Source of the DNA: Emydura subglobosa
Taxonomy: Eukaryota; Chordata; Testudines; Chelidae
Assembly: GCA_007922225.1 (NCBI GenBank)
Contig: ML679961.1
Coordinates: 3,880,477 to 3,944,476 of the forward strand
DNA: 64,000 bases
Reading direction: 5' to 3'
Both the position numbers and the translations under genes were made by a program. Below the pieces are notes generated by a model. The model did not search any database. It saw only the letters and a program-made list of their open reading frames with translations, and was not told the DNA's origin. Shown in pieces: positions 22,261 through 35,559 of the stretch. The first letter of the stretch is position 1. Each line of letters opens with the position of its first letter.

Positions 22261-24439
22261 GTTTCAGCCTCTAATGAAGTCTCTGCCACAAACATGAGCT
22301 TAGAGGAGATGCAGTATTACATACCATTGTTTTCTCTGCAGAATCTACTGTACTCCCATCTTGATTTTCATCACAAACCTATAATGCAGTTCTCAAATCT
22401 GATTTCATCTCTGGTGAGCATTTTGCCAGTGATAGCGACATTTGCATATTTCTTTCTGCAGTTTGTGAACAATAATGAGGACATTACAACATGAAACAGG
22501 TCCTCTGGGCTGTATTCCTCCCCTCCCCCCACCTTTAAAATCATGACTTTGCTTCAAGGTTGAAGAAAAATCTTAATCCTTGGAAGTGGTGAAAGATTTA
22601 CCCTCAGCTACCATCCACGTGGAGGTGAAAGCTGGAGTGGGAGGTACAGATCTAACTTTGGAGTCAGGGTGGTCTTTATTCGCTCCTAATAGTCGGCAGT
22701 GGATGTAGCACTTCTGCTGGAATATAGAAAACAGTTGGGTGTCTCTGTGGATATGCAAATGTGGAAGAAGAGTACTGAGCTTGAAATTCTCTTGCTTATC
22801 GCATTTCCAGTTAAATTAGCATGAAACCATTGGTTTATACTGGCAATGCAATTTAAGCTGCATCGGTGCAGAATTGTAGATCATCCCTCTAAAAATAATA
22901 CCCAGTTTTTACTACTTTTGAAATCAAAGGTGAACTTTAGAGCTCTCTTTACATGTAAGCATTCCTTATGCTTACAAAAATGGTTAGAAAATAGGCCAAT
23001 TATAAAATTAGGATGAGTGTGTCCATCTGTCCATCCTTGTTTTTGGTCATTCATGTTCTGCAGTGTAGTTTTTGTTCCATAGTCTCTTGGCAGTTACGCT
23101 TGGTGGGCACAGAAGAAAAACATCTGTCATTTCTATTCAGAATATCTGCTTATCGTGCTGTGATTCAAATATTTTCAAATGATATTTTCTATTTTCATTC
23201 TTGAACTCTAAGTAAACTATTGAAAAATCTATCAAATAGTTTTGCATGTACATTTGGTCTTAATTAAGGAAATATTGTTTTTAATTCATATTAATATTAT
23301 ATTATATGTACAAAGCAGTTCCAACAGCTTGGCAGTATATGTCTGGCATAAGAGTAAGAAAATTATTCTATACGTAATAAAGTGTGACAGAGAAAGGAAG
23401 TTAATCCCATTTCTATTGTTTTAAATCCTATATTTTTGTTCCTTTTTTTTCTCATTTTTCTTTGCCTATTCTCTCCTATACTAAGCAGCATGTTACCAGA
23501 GAGTTGTGGTTTATGATTTTTTTTTGTGGTGGGCTAAAATACTTTAGTTCTATGCAGAAAAAAGATTACCATAGTAATTGAGATACTGAAATTAAAAAAG
23601 ACTATCATTTTATGACTAGTTCAGGTCCCAGTCTTGCAAATCATTACATGCATGCTTAGTTTTATGACCATGCATAGTTCTTTGAGTTCAGTGGGACTGC
23701 TCACATGCTTATGTGGTTGCACCATTAGGGTTCTAAATGGTCAAAGAAATAAAAATGGGCCACAAAGCTGTAAAATGTCTAAGGTCTAGTTTTTATAAAA
23801 CATGATGATGTCAAAGTTCTAAGTAGTTGCTTCCTGGTTTTCACAGGCAGCGCTCAAGGGGAACTTGTATAAACCAGTATGATGTACAATATATAGCTTT
23901 TTTAGTCTTGTATAGACTTCACAGAGGAGTGCAGTCTCTCCTCCAATCCCAGCTTTGGTTGCTGATTCTGTGTTACGCCTCTGCAGCCCAATTGTATCCT
24001 GTGTCTGGATAGCTGTTAGAAATGCATGAGATCCGCAAACTCAGATATACCACCATACTCTTCCATCAGCTAAAATATCCCCTCTATTTAAGTCTTTTGC
24101 ACGTTACACAAAAATAACAATATGAAGAAACCCTGTGGGAATAGTTGGGTCCCAAGTAACAGTGCTTAATGACTGAACCCGAATGCACCATCTGAACTAC
24201 ATGTGCACTGCTGCTCTGACAGATTTTTGATAGCTTCCAAAACATAGAACATAGTAAGTGACACTAGAGAATATCACAAATGATATCAAGGGTTACTACC
24301 CTATTCCTTTACATTACAATGAGGCTTATGAGGCTCATTAATAAAGAATTAAAGGAGGGTAATTAATGCCAATCACCATATGTGTATGGTAATTATGTCT
24401 TGTCAAACTAACTTGATTGTTTTTTTTATGAGATTACAA
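22261..24439. other. Unassigned AT-rich DNA
   Basis: No gene seen. The segment 23625-23735 contains catgcttagttttatgaccatgcat and tgctcacatgcttatg, resembling the palindromic repeat at 10257. The rest is unassigned. Confidence 0.4.
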
Positions 24440-25572
24440 GTTTGTTTGATATAAAAGTAAGTGTTGATGTAATATTCTTAAACTTCTGTAAGGCCTTTGA
24501 CTTGGTACCTCATGGCATTTTGATTAAGAGACAAGAACAATACAAAGTTTAACATGGCACACATTAAGCGGATTAACAACTGGCTAATTTACAGGTCTCA
24601 AACTGTAATTGTAAATTGGGGGTTGCCATCAAGTAGGTGTGTTTCCAGTGGGGCTGTTTCTTGGTTCTACACTAGTTAACATGGTAAGAAAACATAGAAT
24701 TATAATTGATCACTTTTGCAGATGATACAAAGATTGGAGATGGTGGTAAATAATGGACACGGATATGTGGAGATCTGGAGCATTGGTAAACTGTGCACAA
24801 GCAAATATACATTTCAATGCACCCAAAGGTAAGTTCATACATCTAGGAACAAAGAATATAGGTCAAACTTATAGGATGCGGGGACTCTATCCTGAGAAGC
24901 TGTTATTCTGAAAAAGAGTTTGGAGTCATAGTGGATAATCAGCTGAGCTTGAGCTCGCAGTGTGACTCTGTGGCCAAAAGAGTTAATGTGATGCTTAGAT
25001 GCATAAGCCTGACTAGGAAAAGAGGTTATTTTACCTCTGTATTTGCCACTGATGGAATACGGTGTCTGTTACGGGTGTGCACAATTCAAGAAGCATGTTG
25101 AAAAATTGGAGAGGAGTCAGAGAAGACACACAAGAATGATTAAAGGATTAAAGTTTGAAAAACAAACCTTATAGTGGTAGACTCAAGGAGCTCTATCTAT
25201 TTAGATTAACAAAGGGCAAGGAATGATTTGATCACAGGCTAAGTACCTGTATGGGGAACAGATATTTGATAATGGTCCTTCCAATTTAGGTATAGTAAGA
25301 TGCATGGTTGGAAGTTGAAGCTGGACAAATCCAATGTAGAAATAAGGCACGAAGTTGTAACAATGAGGGTAATTAACCATTTGAACAGCCTTAAGAAGGA
25401 TGGTGGTGGATTCTCCATCACTAGCAATATTTAAATCAAGATTGGCTATTCTTTCTGAAACGTGTGCTGTAGGTGAAGCAGGAAATAACCCAAGGAAGTC
25501 TATAGCTGTGTTACAAAGGAGATCATACTAGATAATCACAGTGGTCCCTTCTGAAATAGGAATCCATGAACC
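24440..25572 (+). mobile_element. Old CR1 LINE fragment (RT to 3' end)
   Basis: At 24470-24530 the plus strand encodes residues resembling FCKAFDLVPHGILIK, the CR1 RT palm entry. The catalytic region follows as cttttgcagatgatacaaagattgg (FADDTK-type codons) near 24712-24736. Later segments match the CR1 thumb (agaagacacacaagaatgattaaagg) and the 3' end (gatcatactagataatcacagtggtcccttctg). Many frameshifts and gaps show it is old. Confidence 0.8.
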
Positions 25573-26405
25573 TGCCACAGTTCAAGGTATCTGCACCTGT
25601 GTTCCTTCTCTGTGGTCCCTCAAGGGCACCTGCTCTAGGTTCGTGACTCCTCAGTCATCACCACTCTTAGGCAGAGACCCATTTTGTAGGCTGGAGGTTT
25701 TCTAGGTTGCACAGTTCCCAGCAAGCCAGACTGCCTTAAAGGTTTGCATCTGTGTTTTGCTTACTTGCCAGATTTAATAGTGTAATTGCCCACAGTTACA
25801 AATTACCATACAGCTCTTTATAAGACAGCACATTATTTCTTAAGGTGAAAGCATTAGAGAAAACATATTTAGAACAATAGAAGAACCTAGATGCATGCTA
25901 AAAAGCTCACCAGACGTCACCCCGATTCCAACCTCTGGCTCTGGTAGGTGGCAGTCCTTTAAAAGCCACAGCTGGGCTTTCCTAACGGTGACTAGTTCAT
26001 AACTGTCTCAGATATAGAACCAGAACCACCATGAATATAGTTCATTCTTTCATTTATTCAGTTTTCGGCTTTGATCTTGGCCTCGTGTACAGTGATCAGC
26101 AGACAAAGGCTCACTCTGCAGGGCGTAGCTTCAAAGGGCTGGGTTTCTGCATAACCCGAGGTGGGGAATTTGCATTCATCTCCCTCTAGATATTCCCCAG
26201 GAAAACCAAGTAACACTTTTTTTCCCAAAAATAAATTCTCGTCTTGTGCATTGTTCAGAATAGTCCTGTGAATGCCCAGGTCTCACATCCGTCACATCTC
26301 TCCCCTCGAGAGGTTACACACAATCCAGACTCACAATAATCTATAATTGTTCATTTAATTAATACAATGGACTCCCAACATACTGAAACATCATTCAGCC
26401 AGGTC
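25573..26405 (-). mobile_element. LTR-like repeat related to 20506-21362
   Basis: It starts within a few bases of the CR1 3' end. It matches the other copy along its length (gcacctgtgttcct, ggttgcacagttcc, gtttgcat, ttacacac, tacaatgg, cagccaggt), with the homology lost after about 26405. A TATA-like ttttaaagg lies on the minus strand near 25958-25966. No coding sequence. Truncated or strongly diverged at one end. Confidence 0.5.
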
Positions 26406-29400
26406 TCCCCATTGACGTTATCACTGACTTCAGGGGGACTGGACCCCAAATGACAGTGCAAAGAATTGGGACACCATGAAGTCTACAGTTTACCCACAAT
26501 CACGTGCTTGACTATCATAGTCATTGGATCATGATTCTGGATGGGCACACAGCCTTAACACCTACTGTTTCTGAGACACATTAAAAGGCTTCTTTTTTTT
26601 TAATTAGCGTTACAATAAAATACAAACATTATGGCTCAATAATTATAGTGCTATCAGAAAGGTATAGAAAAAATAGATGTGGTGGTCAGAATGTGCCAGG
26701 AATGTGTAGTAAATGCAGTGTGATCAGCACCTGCTTCCATGCCCAACAGCAGTATGTGATATGTGAATATTTTTCCCGATCTCTTTGTAGCCTCCAATCC
26801 ATGCAGGCTATTATTTTCCCTATCTCATGACTGGATTTCTGGCAGCGTAGTAAGCCTACAAGTATAAAACAAAATGTTTACTAAGATGGGGAGGCTAACC
26901 ACAGGGATTCCTGTGTCAGGAGTTATGGAAGACAGCAGCTAACAAGTGTGCACCTCTTCACATCATCAGCAAAACCTGACGAACTGCTCCCATCCTGGTG
27001 AATGCAGAAGATATGCCGGGACACATTGCGATGGAAATTCCTGCAATAATTGTAGAGAGATACAGCTGGGCATGGGAATAAATGGGAAAAGAGAGGCGAT
27101 GACTGGATAATGGGCCAAATTCATCCCTAGTATAAATTCCCTGAGGTCAGTGGGTTTGAGTGAGGGATGTATTTGGCCTCATTAGTTTATGTGGAGACGT
27201 CATGTGTAAAACAAAAATGTTAAGTGGTGCAGACTGAATGTTCACTGCTGGTCGATTGTCCCCCGCTGTTTGCAGATTGGATGCAAATACGAACAGCAGG
27301 AGACTGACCCATTTCTTCCAGGCTGTCATGATTTTCTCTTTGCTTGAGTGAGAAGTGCTTTCTTTCTCTCACAGTGCTGTGTGCTTATGGCAGATGCAGT
27401 GGGGGGGCTGTCAAAAAAGTGTCTCCATATTTTACCATTAGCTTAAGATAAATTGATCATCGTAGGTTGGGATTTTTAAAGGAGCCTAAGAGATTTAGAC
27501 ACTCAAATTCTATTGGCATTCCATAGGAGCCGAGTACCTGACTCTCTGAGCCTCTGGAGCCCAGAGGTTAAGCTGCTTAGACTGGTGATATCTTACCTAC
27601 CAATAAATAGCTAAGGGAGAATGTTTTTACTGTCACCACTGTATGTACAGAGGTGTACACAAACAGCTCAGATTCAATATTCATTTGTCATTAGAAGAAA
27701 CCAACTCAACTCACAAACAGAATCAAAGCCAATCAATTTTCTTACATCATTTTTATGAAACTAGAGGCGTCATTCAAAGAATTTAAATCTGGCCCAGTTC
27801 TGTAATATGGTTGCAGATTTTTTTTCCTTACCATTGAGTATTGCTTAACTTGTTAGCTTCTTGGTTCGGCTGTTCACAACAATAGCCACAAAGAACAGCC
27901 TGAAGTGCACATGATTTAGATTTTTACATTATGATGTAAAGAGACACCTCTGAGAGGCCTGATCCAAACCTGCAGAACTCAATATGCGTCTTTCCATCGA
28001 CTCCTCTGGGATTTGGGCCAAGCCCCAGTTGAACAAGCTTTATTGTGGCAAAATTTTGTTCTTGATTAATGGGCGTGCATCTGAAAGGCCCTTGCTGCTT
28101 CCTGAGGTATATTGCAGAGTCCGACAGAAGCTGTAATCATGTTGTCGTATTTTGTAATCAAGCAATGCTAATCAGGCACGTCCAAATTTTACAGGTCCAA
28201 AATGAAACCTGTGTCTTAAAGCAACTTTTAAAAAAGTTGTATCCACCTCTGATTTTTATCAGCTCTCTAGAAGGAGGTCTGTGACATTTTATAAACTCAT
28301 TTCCAATGACTGACCTATGGACAATAAAGCAAGAATAAGGAAAGGGTTTTTTTTCCCCCCTTTGTTGTTATGCTATTGCATGATATGTCCTATCCTTTGA
28401 GCTGGCCATGTACTGAAATATACACCGGTCCTGCTCTCTGAAACACCCAGAGAGGATTCATGTGCATTTCAATACTCTACCATAGGTTTTGCAATAGCTC
28501 TTTCTGAAGAAGGGAGCATTGGAGCAGAGCAGGAGGATGGTAAACATAGACACAACAGCCAGGGTTTTTGTTATAGTATTCATAGCGTACATACAGAATA
28601 GAGTGGATACACCATTATTTACTAGGAAACAGATTGCCAACTTCCTTTAAATAGGCCCCCAAACGGGCATCAAATGATGAGTTTCTGCCAAGGCTGACCT
28701 GTTCAGAATTTAAAACTAGAGGTGAAAGGCGCCATATCCCAATGTCATTCCTATGCGTCATCTAATTCCTCACCCTGCCACTTCCGTGGTATAGTTCTCC
28801 TGCTGGTGTGAATGCTGTTGCCTCTTGTGCTAATGGCTTTATTCCTGTTGGGTAAGCAGGCTGCATATACTCAGTGATGCTTAGCAATCTGTTACTGGCA
28901 TTTTGCTACTGTATTCTAATGGCCCCGATACTGTTCACTTTAATCTAAAACATTATGTGAACAGTCTTTTCATTTTAATATTACATGTTCATTATTCATG
29001 ATGCCCAGATTAAACCCTACAGCAGAATTAAAGTGCGGCAATGTGGCTCACTTTTCATTCATTTACTCATTCTAATTATGCTTTACTTTTTCCTTTATCT
29101 GAAACCTCAGTGTAGAGGGACTAATGGAATAATCAGGCAAGGGGATCTAGGCAGGTAGAAGTGAAGATGGTCTTAACATTAATTTATGAATATGTGAATT
29201 TATTTGTGTTCAATTTTATAGAGAGTCTTTCATCTTGCCCAAAGAAGACATTAAGTTCATGACAGAGAAGAGGGACATAATGTGATAATTGGACTGTAGT
29301 AATTGGACTGGGTAAGCGATGCCACGCTCATGCAAAATCCAGCTGATACGATTCAGATATAAAAGAAGCCCTACTGAGCCACGACAAAAGATCAGTCTCT

Positions 29401-29999
29401 TGCAGTTAATGAGTTAGAAGATATGAAAAGTTTAGCTTCCTGGGTGCAGCCAACTAAAAACTTTAAATGAGAGACAACCGCACAGTTGGATGTGTGTGTA
29501 AAACTGTCATCGAACTTTCCAGTAGAGAGAAAGAAAATGGATTAGAGCTGGCTGGAGAAACTTCAATGGAACCATTTTCTGTCAGAAAATAAAGTTCCAT
29601 CAAATTCGAAACACGTTGTGAAATTGTGTTGATTTCCCTGAAATTCATTTTGGAGAAAAAAATGGGGAAAAAAAGGTGGTGACAATGTAGTCACTTTTGG
29701 CACAAAACATTTTGTTTTGAAATGGCTTTTCATTTGATTTTTAAAAAAATTATATTTCTTATTACATTCTATTTTGAGATTATGTCTGTAATCTTGATAC
29801 GTTTCCATTTTGTCAAATCAATGTCATTTTCCTTTGTGTAGAACTTAAACATTTTGTGTTTTGTTCAGATTTGAAGGGAAGCAAAACTTCAAATTTGTCA
29901 AACCAAATATCTGTGTCTGCACAATTCTAACTATCATATTCCTTCCCTGCCTCTTATTATTTAAATCCAATATATTTCCCAGCACACTATTTGAGGACC
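26406..29999. other. Largely unassigned AT-rich DNA
   Basis: No gene or RNA gene was seen in this 3.6 kb. About 27465-27560 and 27955-28030 resemble short dispersed repeats of the 8818/19685 type. About 29560-29900 is T/A-rich with repeated gaaacattttg and catttt words, perhaps an old DNA-transposon relic that I cannot name. Confidence 0.4.
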
Positions 30000-30115
30000 T
30001 CAGAAACGCTGATGAATGTATCCTCCACAGCATCCCTGTGACGTAGGGAGTATCTATTTAATAGATGGGGAACATAGGCACAGAGATATTAAAGGAATTG
30101 CCCAAAATCATTTGA
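30000..30115 (-). repeat. MIR/CORE-like SINE fragment
   Basis: The order 'catccctgtgacgtagggag', 'aatagatggggaacataggcacagagat', 'aaggaattgcccaaaatca' is the reverse complement of a MIR-type SINE 3' half. Diverged. Confidence 0.55.
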
Positions 30116-31879
30116 TTCACATTCGATTCACATTCAAAGCTTTCTTCACAACTGTAACACCTAGAGACTGTTCCCCTCCCCCCCTCCAATTTGTGTCTTG
30201 ATATTCAAGGTTGACTTTTGTTGGTCGAGGTTACCTTGAGGTTTGATTACCACAGCTTACGGAGCACCATCAACAGAAAGTCACAGCTGTCTGATGTCCG
30301 AGAGATACCATTAAACTAAGGAACCTAGCAGGAAAGGTTAAATGTGTTTAATAAAGTGAACAGGCGTGTATATGGAGTGCTAGTTAATTTGTGTAGCTAA
30401 TTTACAACCTGATTCAAGTCAAGGAACAAAAAGGTCACATAAACAAAAACATGTTCTGTTTTTCTTAATCTCCAGGTTCCAGCACCACACTCTGTGTGAA
30501 ACTATATGCGGTAAGCCCCTGACAAAGGAGACAAACCAATTCACTTGCCACTTGAGGTAGGATGTTCGTGTTATGAACAGTATGATGGCCTGACATTGAT
30601 GGTTTTTCTGAATTTAAATATTACGGGCACCCTGAGGTTTTCTCAGCACGACTCAATTACTAAACCTGAATTTTAAGCAGGATTCCTCTGTGTGACAGTT
30701 GCCATTGAGCGGCATCATGGGGTGGGGAAGGGCGGAAGCGCTGAAATGCCAAGTTGTCCTTAAGAAAGGCACTGGGATGCTGAAAGTGTGGGACCGTCAG
30801 CGTGTCAGGCAAAGATGGGTTACCATGAGGAACTGTCTCAAGAGGCAGATGTCAAACCCAGAATTTCTGCTCCCCTGCCTCAGAAATTCTTTGCTTTGAA
30901 AGACGTCTGAAGTTCACAGGTATTCTTCTGGCAAAGTACTGACTTAAGGGGAGATAGGTTATTGAATACAACAATTTATTGCAGTAATTTTTTAAAGAGA
31001 ATACAGGTGCTCAGATGCCTTTGTGCTGGACATCCTTTTATCAACTTAGGAAATATATATTCTACTCATATATCCCTTCCTGGGTTTGGGTGGATTTTGC
31101 TAACAAATAAATGTAATAATAGGAAAGTATGTGCGATTTATGAGCTAAATTCTAACCAGGGTTTCCACCCACTTCCTCTGCTGTTGAGCCCTGCAACAAA
31201 AAGCCTGCAAGAAGGGTGCAATGGTGCAAAGTGAACACAGACTCCCCTCTGCCCTGAGACATGCACTAGCGACTGGCTGAGCCGGGGATGTGGCCAGGGA
31301 TGCACTGAATCAGCATGCAGCTTGCACTGTCTTTGCTTCAGGTGTTCCTGGGAGTCCTGCGCCAAAGAACCCCAAAGGAAGGCAGATGTTCATACCACTC
31401 CGTCACTTGGAGTAACTCCCCCTGCAGCACACAGGTGCAGAGCGGTGTAACAAACACCTCCCCGTGCTATTTTGGGTAAGGGACTGGAGAGTCGCACCTC
31501 TCTTACCCTGGCGCACACATGCTGCGAGTTTTCTTCATTACCTGAAGCTGAATCCAAGCATTAATGCCATGAAAGGGCATCCCCAAATCCTGCACTCCAA
31601 GGGTCTGCTAGCTAGGGCTACTTGTTTGCTGCAATACACTGCACCGGGACTTCGTCTGCTCCATCGCATGTGAAACCAACAATGGCTACTGACCAGTCCG
31701 AGGCAGGAATTGGGGTAATCGGTAGCGTAGGTTGAAAGATCAGTTGTTCTCCTTGTCCACCAGGGGTAGAGCAAGGAGTAAGCAGCTTAGTTTGCCGGAA
31801 GGGAGTGTAGGTTAGACTTTAGGAAAACATCGAGGGATTGGCCCCCTCTCCCCTGTGAAAAAAAAATCTGAATTGGCAC
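30116..31879. other. Unassigned DNA
   Basis: No gene or recognisable repeat. A small A-run lies near 31858-31866. Confidence 0.4.
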
Positions 31880-31985
31880 CACTGCTATCAGGGATGCTCT
31901 TCGGTATACTTGGTCCTGCCTCAGAACACAGTGGGCTGGACAACATGACCCCTGAAGTCAATTCCAGTCCTACCTTATTGGTTCC
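31880..31985 (+). mobile_element. CR1 LINE 3'-end fragment
   Basis: 'gggatgctcttcggtatac' then 'ttggtcctgcctcag' and 'gggctggacaacatgacc...tccagtcctacc' is the CR1 3' end, about 105 bp long. Short 3' fragments are the normal product of truncated CR1 insertion. Confidence 0.75.
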
Positions 31986-33289
31986 CTTTCAAAGTGCTGT
32001 TGCTGCGTTGTGTGACCCATTGTAGCTCCTAACTGGCTGCTCTCCGTGGACCATTTCCTCAGGTGATGGAAATCAGTGTAGCTCTGTTGAAATCAGTGGC
32101 GTTGCCCTGATATAACCTCACTCAGGATCTGACCCAAGTGTGTCTGTCTGGGAGAGGGAGGAAGGAAGGGGGCACTGAGCAGGGAAAGAATGGGAGAAAG
32201 GTTAAAAAGTCAGGAAATGGAAAGGGTAGAGAAGTAGAATGAATTATATGGACTCTAGTGGGGAAAAGAATAGTAACATTCATCTGACTTGGAAAGGAAC
32301 AAGCCCCTTACTGTAGTGTTTTAAAATTAATTTCAATCATCTGCAATTGAACTAATTTCCCCATCTTAATAATGTTTTAAAGTAAGTTATTCAATAAATC
32401 TTTTCCCTCCTAGAAGATGGGTTGCAGAAAATAGAGCTGGAAAAGCCCTACTGACCTCGGCGTCAGATTATCCATTCCACATCCTGCCAGTCAGTTATGC
32501 CCCAACAGAAGCTTTTCCCCCCAATGTTTTGTCCAATCTGTATTTAGAAGACCTAAATACTACAACGTCCATCGTTTCCCTAGTGGCTCCGGCATGAGGG
32601 TGCTCAAATAAACTGACATTTGGACTCCCTGCAGAATGCAGTTAACATGTGCAGTTTAAGGCTGTGTCGATTGGTTGCTGTGGTCATCAAGCACTGGGAA
32701 AACATGGCTTTGAAACTAATGTAGGTTCCAGGCCTCTCTTCCAGAGGTGAGAGAATTTCTTGAGGAGTGCTGAACACACACTAGATGGGTTTGCATTTGG
32801 CAGAATCTTTTAGCATGGTAAGTGGTAGGTCATGTGTACTGCTGAGGTCTTGGCCATCTTCAGAAATGCTTTGCAAGAAGTGGCCTCTCTAGCTTTGAGC
32901 TTAGTACCAGAGGAACTATGCCAGAGACCACGTCTGCTGTTGGTACTGCCCTTCTGCTCCCCATCCTTGGGCTTAACACGATAGCTGAAAACTTAAAGTT
33001 CCCAGCCAATAATATTCCTTTTTCACAGGCCCTTTTCATTTGGCTTATCTCCTCCTATCCATGCCCTGTCTGATCTACAATCTACTTGTAGAAAGGAATT
33101 TGTTACCATGACTGTTTTCAATTTCCAGCCAGTGAGATTCTGTCCCACACTATCCTAATATGTAATTCATCTATGTTATCTTTAGTCTCTGACATATAAG
33201 CCTGCTACTTCTTGTTTTAGAGCTGTTCATTGTAACCCATCTATATAACTTGTAAAGTTCAGCCTTAGTTACTCAGCCATGCTTCAGTT
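31986..33289. other. Unassigned DNA
   Basis: No gene seen. A purine-rich tract (gggagagggaggaagg) lies at 32150-32180. Confidence 0.4.
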
Positions 33290-34389
33290 CTCTCTGACAT
33301 GTTGTAGTCATTGTCTTCTTCAAGTAGTGTCCCTATGGTGCTCCGCGTCAGGATATGTGCATGCACGTGTGCTCTTTAATTTTTGTCAGCAGTGTCTGCA
33401 CCAACACCCTGGACACCCTTGTACCTCGGTAGGGAGGAATAGAGGGCAGGGCAGACATATCACCACTCCAGTTCCTTCTCAACTGCTTGTGGCATGAGAT
33501 AGAATGTTGCAGTGACTGTTAGCAAAGCCACACAGTTTGCTACACCTCTTGTTTATTTCCCCCCTTATTTAGCACGGTTTGTGCTTTTGGGCGAAGGATG
33601 TTCCTATTGCCCGGTTTTTTCTTTGCCTATCTGGGCCTTTATTGAGTTCTTGGACCTCGATCTGTGGCCTTTAGTGTGGGTTACGCCCAAGACTCTTGGC
33701 TTCAAACCCTGTCAGACCTGCCATACATCTTTCCCCCACAGCAACGGGCATCCAAGCTGCTCCACTGCCTTAGGGAAACTCACATTCCCTCCAAATGCAA
33801 GATTTGCTCAGAATTTAATAGCAGATCTAAGAAATTCAGGGAGGTGACACTTAAACTCCTGTTGATGGAGACTCACTGGGTCAGAGTTGTCCAGGGGCCC
33901 TACAGTACCCACAAACCTTCAAAGAAGAAACCCCACTCCTCAGAATGGGACAAGAGACGGGGAAGGTCACCCCTACAGTCTGGATTTCAGGAGACCTCAT
34001 GTCAAGTAGCATTCCTCTGAGGCTTCCATTCCTTCCGGTACTGCAGCACCAACCAAGAAGCCGCGGACTGAGACCTGACCTAGAGCAGTACCATCTTCAA
34101 CACAGAACTCAGTGTCTTTGAAAAACAGACTCTAGAACAGCCAAGACTGCTGTTATACAACCTACAACTTCCGCGCCATATGGCAGTCTATACTCCTGTG
34201 ACATGCTTAGCAACACCACACTGTCTCAGTGTCTTCAAGCCTGGCTGAGAACCATCTATACCCCCAACATGCACAGTCTATGCAAATGGATAGCCATAGT
34301 TCAGAGGGTCCTCGACTCTCTAAATTAGTAGAAAGATCCGCTAAAGGTGTGCAAGGGAGTTCCATTCCTGCAGGTCCTTCCCATCAGAG

Positions 34390-34735
34390 TCATCACAGAT
34401 GCCTCCCTGATAGCTGGGGGGGACACACTTCCAAAACCTCACAGCTCAGGAAGATGGGACCCCTCAGAAGGTTATCTTCCATATCAACATATTTGAGTTT
34501 AGAGCAGTTCCTTACACTTGCCAGCACTTCCTGCTTCAGATCAGAATAATGCTGGACAACAAAACAGGTATCTATTATGTCAATTGCCACGGACAAGCAA
34601 GATCCTTTTCCTTATGTGCTGAAGCCATAAAACTATGGAACTGGTGCATGTTGCTCCACATAGAGATTTTAGCAGTTTATCTACTGAAATTACAGAACAC
34701 AGTAGCAGATATTTCAGCAGTGACCATGAGCTGAA
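34390..34735 (+). pseudogene. DIRS RNase H-like domain remnant
   Basis: RNase H would remove RNA from the RNA-DNA hybrid during reverse transcription. The first part (about 34390-34445) gives VITDASLIAGG, which holds the first catalytic aspartate. The stretch 34549-34734 gives DNKTGIYYVNCHGQARS and LQNTVADISA, matching the second and last catalytic aspartates. Frames differ between the pieces and stops occur, so no enzyme can be made. Confidence 0.65.
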
Positions 34736-34934
34736 CAATGAGGTTTTCTGGAAGATGTCTTACCTGGGGCCAACATGGATGGATCTCTTTGCAACTCCAT
34801 CCAGTGCAAAGTGCAGTGGATTCTGCCTGAGGGGAAGGCACGGCTGCAGCTTGAAGGGGGATGCTCCAATCATTCCTTCGTCAGGGAACATAGGTCTTGA
34901 ACCCTGGGCTGCAGAGTTCTTTTGGAGTTAGCAG

Positions 34935-35460
34935 GTTGCAGTCTGCCATGCAGGGACTTGCTGACTAGAGTCCAGAATATGAGCTGAACTCAGACAGAGA
35001 GCCACAGTCCGGGGAGCTGATTGGCAGAACAATGGGGGCCATGATTGGTCCACGGACCCTTTTTAAACCCAGCACAGGACGAGGAAGTTGTCCATACAAC
35101 TGGAATCCACCTTGTTTTGGACTGTGTGCCTTGTGCTTCCTGCTGGCCTGGCCTGGCCACCATCCCATGGTTCTACTCTCAAGTTTGTCTCCTGCTTCTG
35201 ATCTCCAGGTAACCTGACCCTGCCTGCCTCCTGATATCTGCCTGTGTTTTGCCCGCTGGCTTCTCTCAGACTCTGATCTCCTGGTATCTGACCTGGCCTG
35301 ACTCCAGACTCCTGCTTTGACCACTAGTTCAGATCATCCATGTCCTAGCTGAGAAATCCTTGGCCTTGTGTACTGCTACATGTTTATCCCCTGAGTTTCC
35401 TACTGTTCAGCGTTTTGAACAAATTGAAACAGAAAGAATTAGTAGCCAGCCGAATATCAT
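34935..35460 (+). mobile_element. Probable LTR nested in the old DIRS element
   Basis: The DIRS homology stops near 34935 and resumes near 35560. The block between has promoter-like features: attgg words at about 35020 and 35044, then tttttaaaccc near 35060, followed by a CT-rich leader with repeated ctgatctcc-type words. No ends with target duplication could be fixed, so the boundaries are rough. Confidence 0.35.
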
Positions 35461-35559
35461 TATCTTGGCCTAAGTACAACCAAGTTCGGTCCCCAGAGCT
35501 GGTTTGCATGTCTCTGTGATTGGCTCTTTCTTCCTCTGACATTGAATCCCCTCACACAA

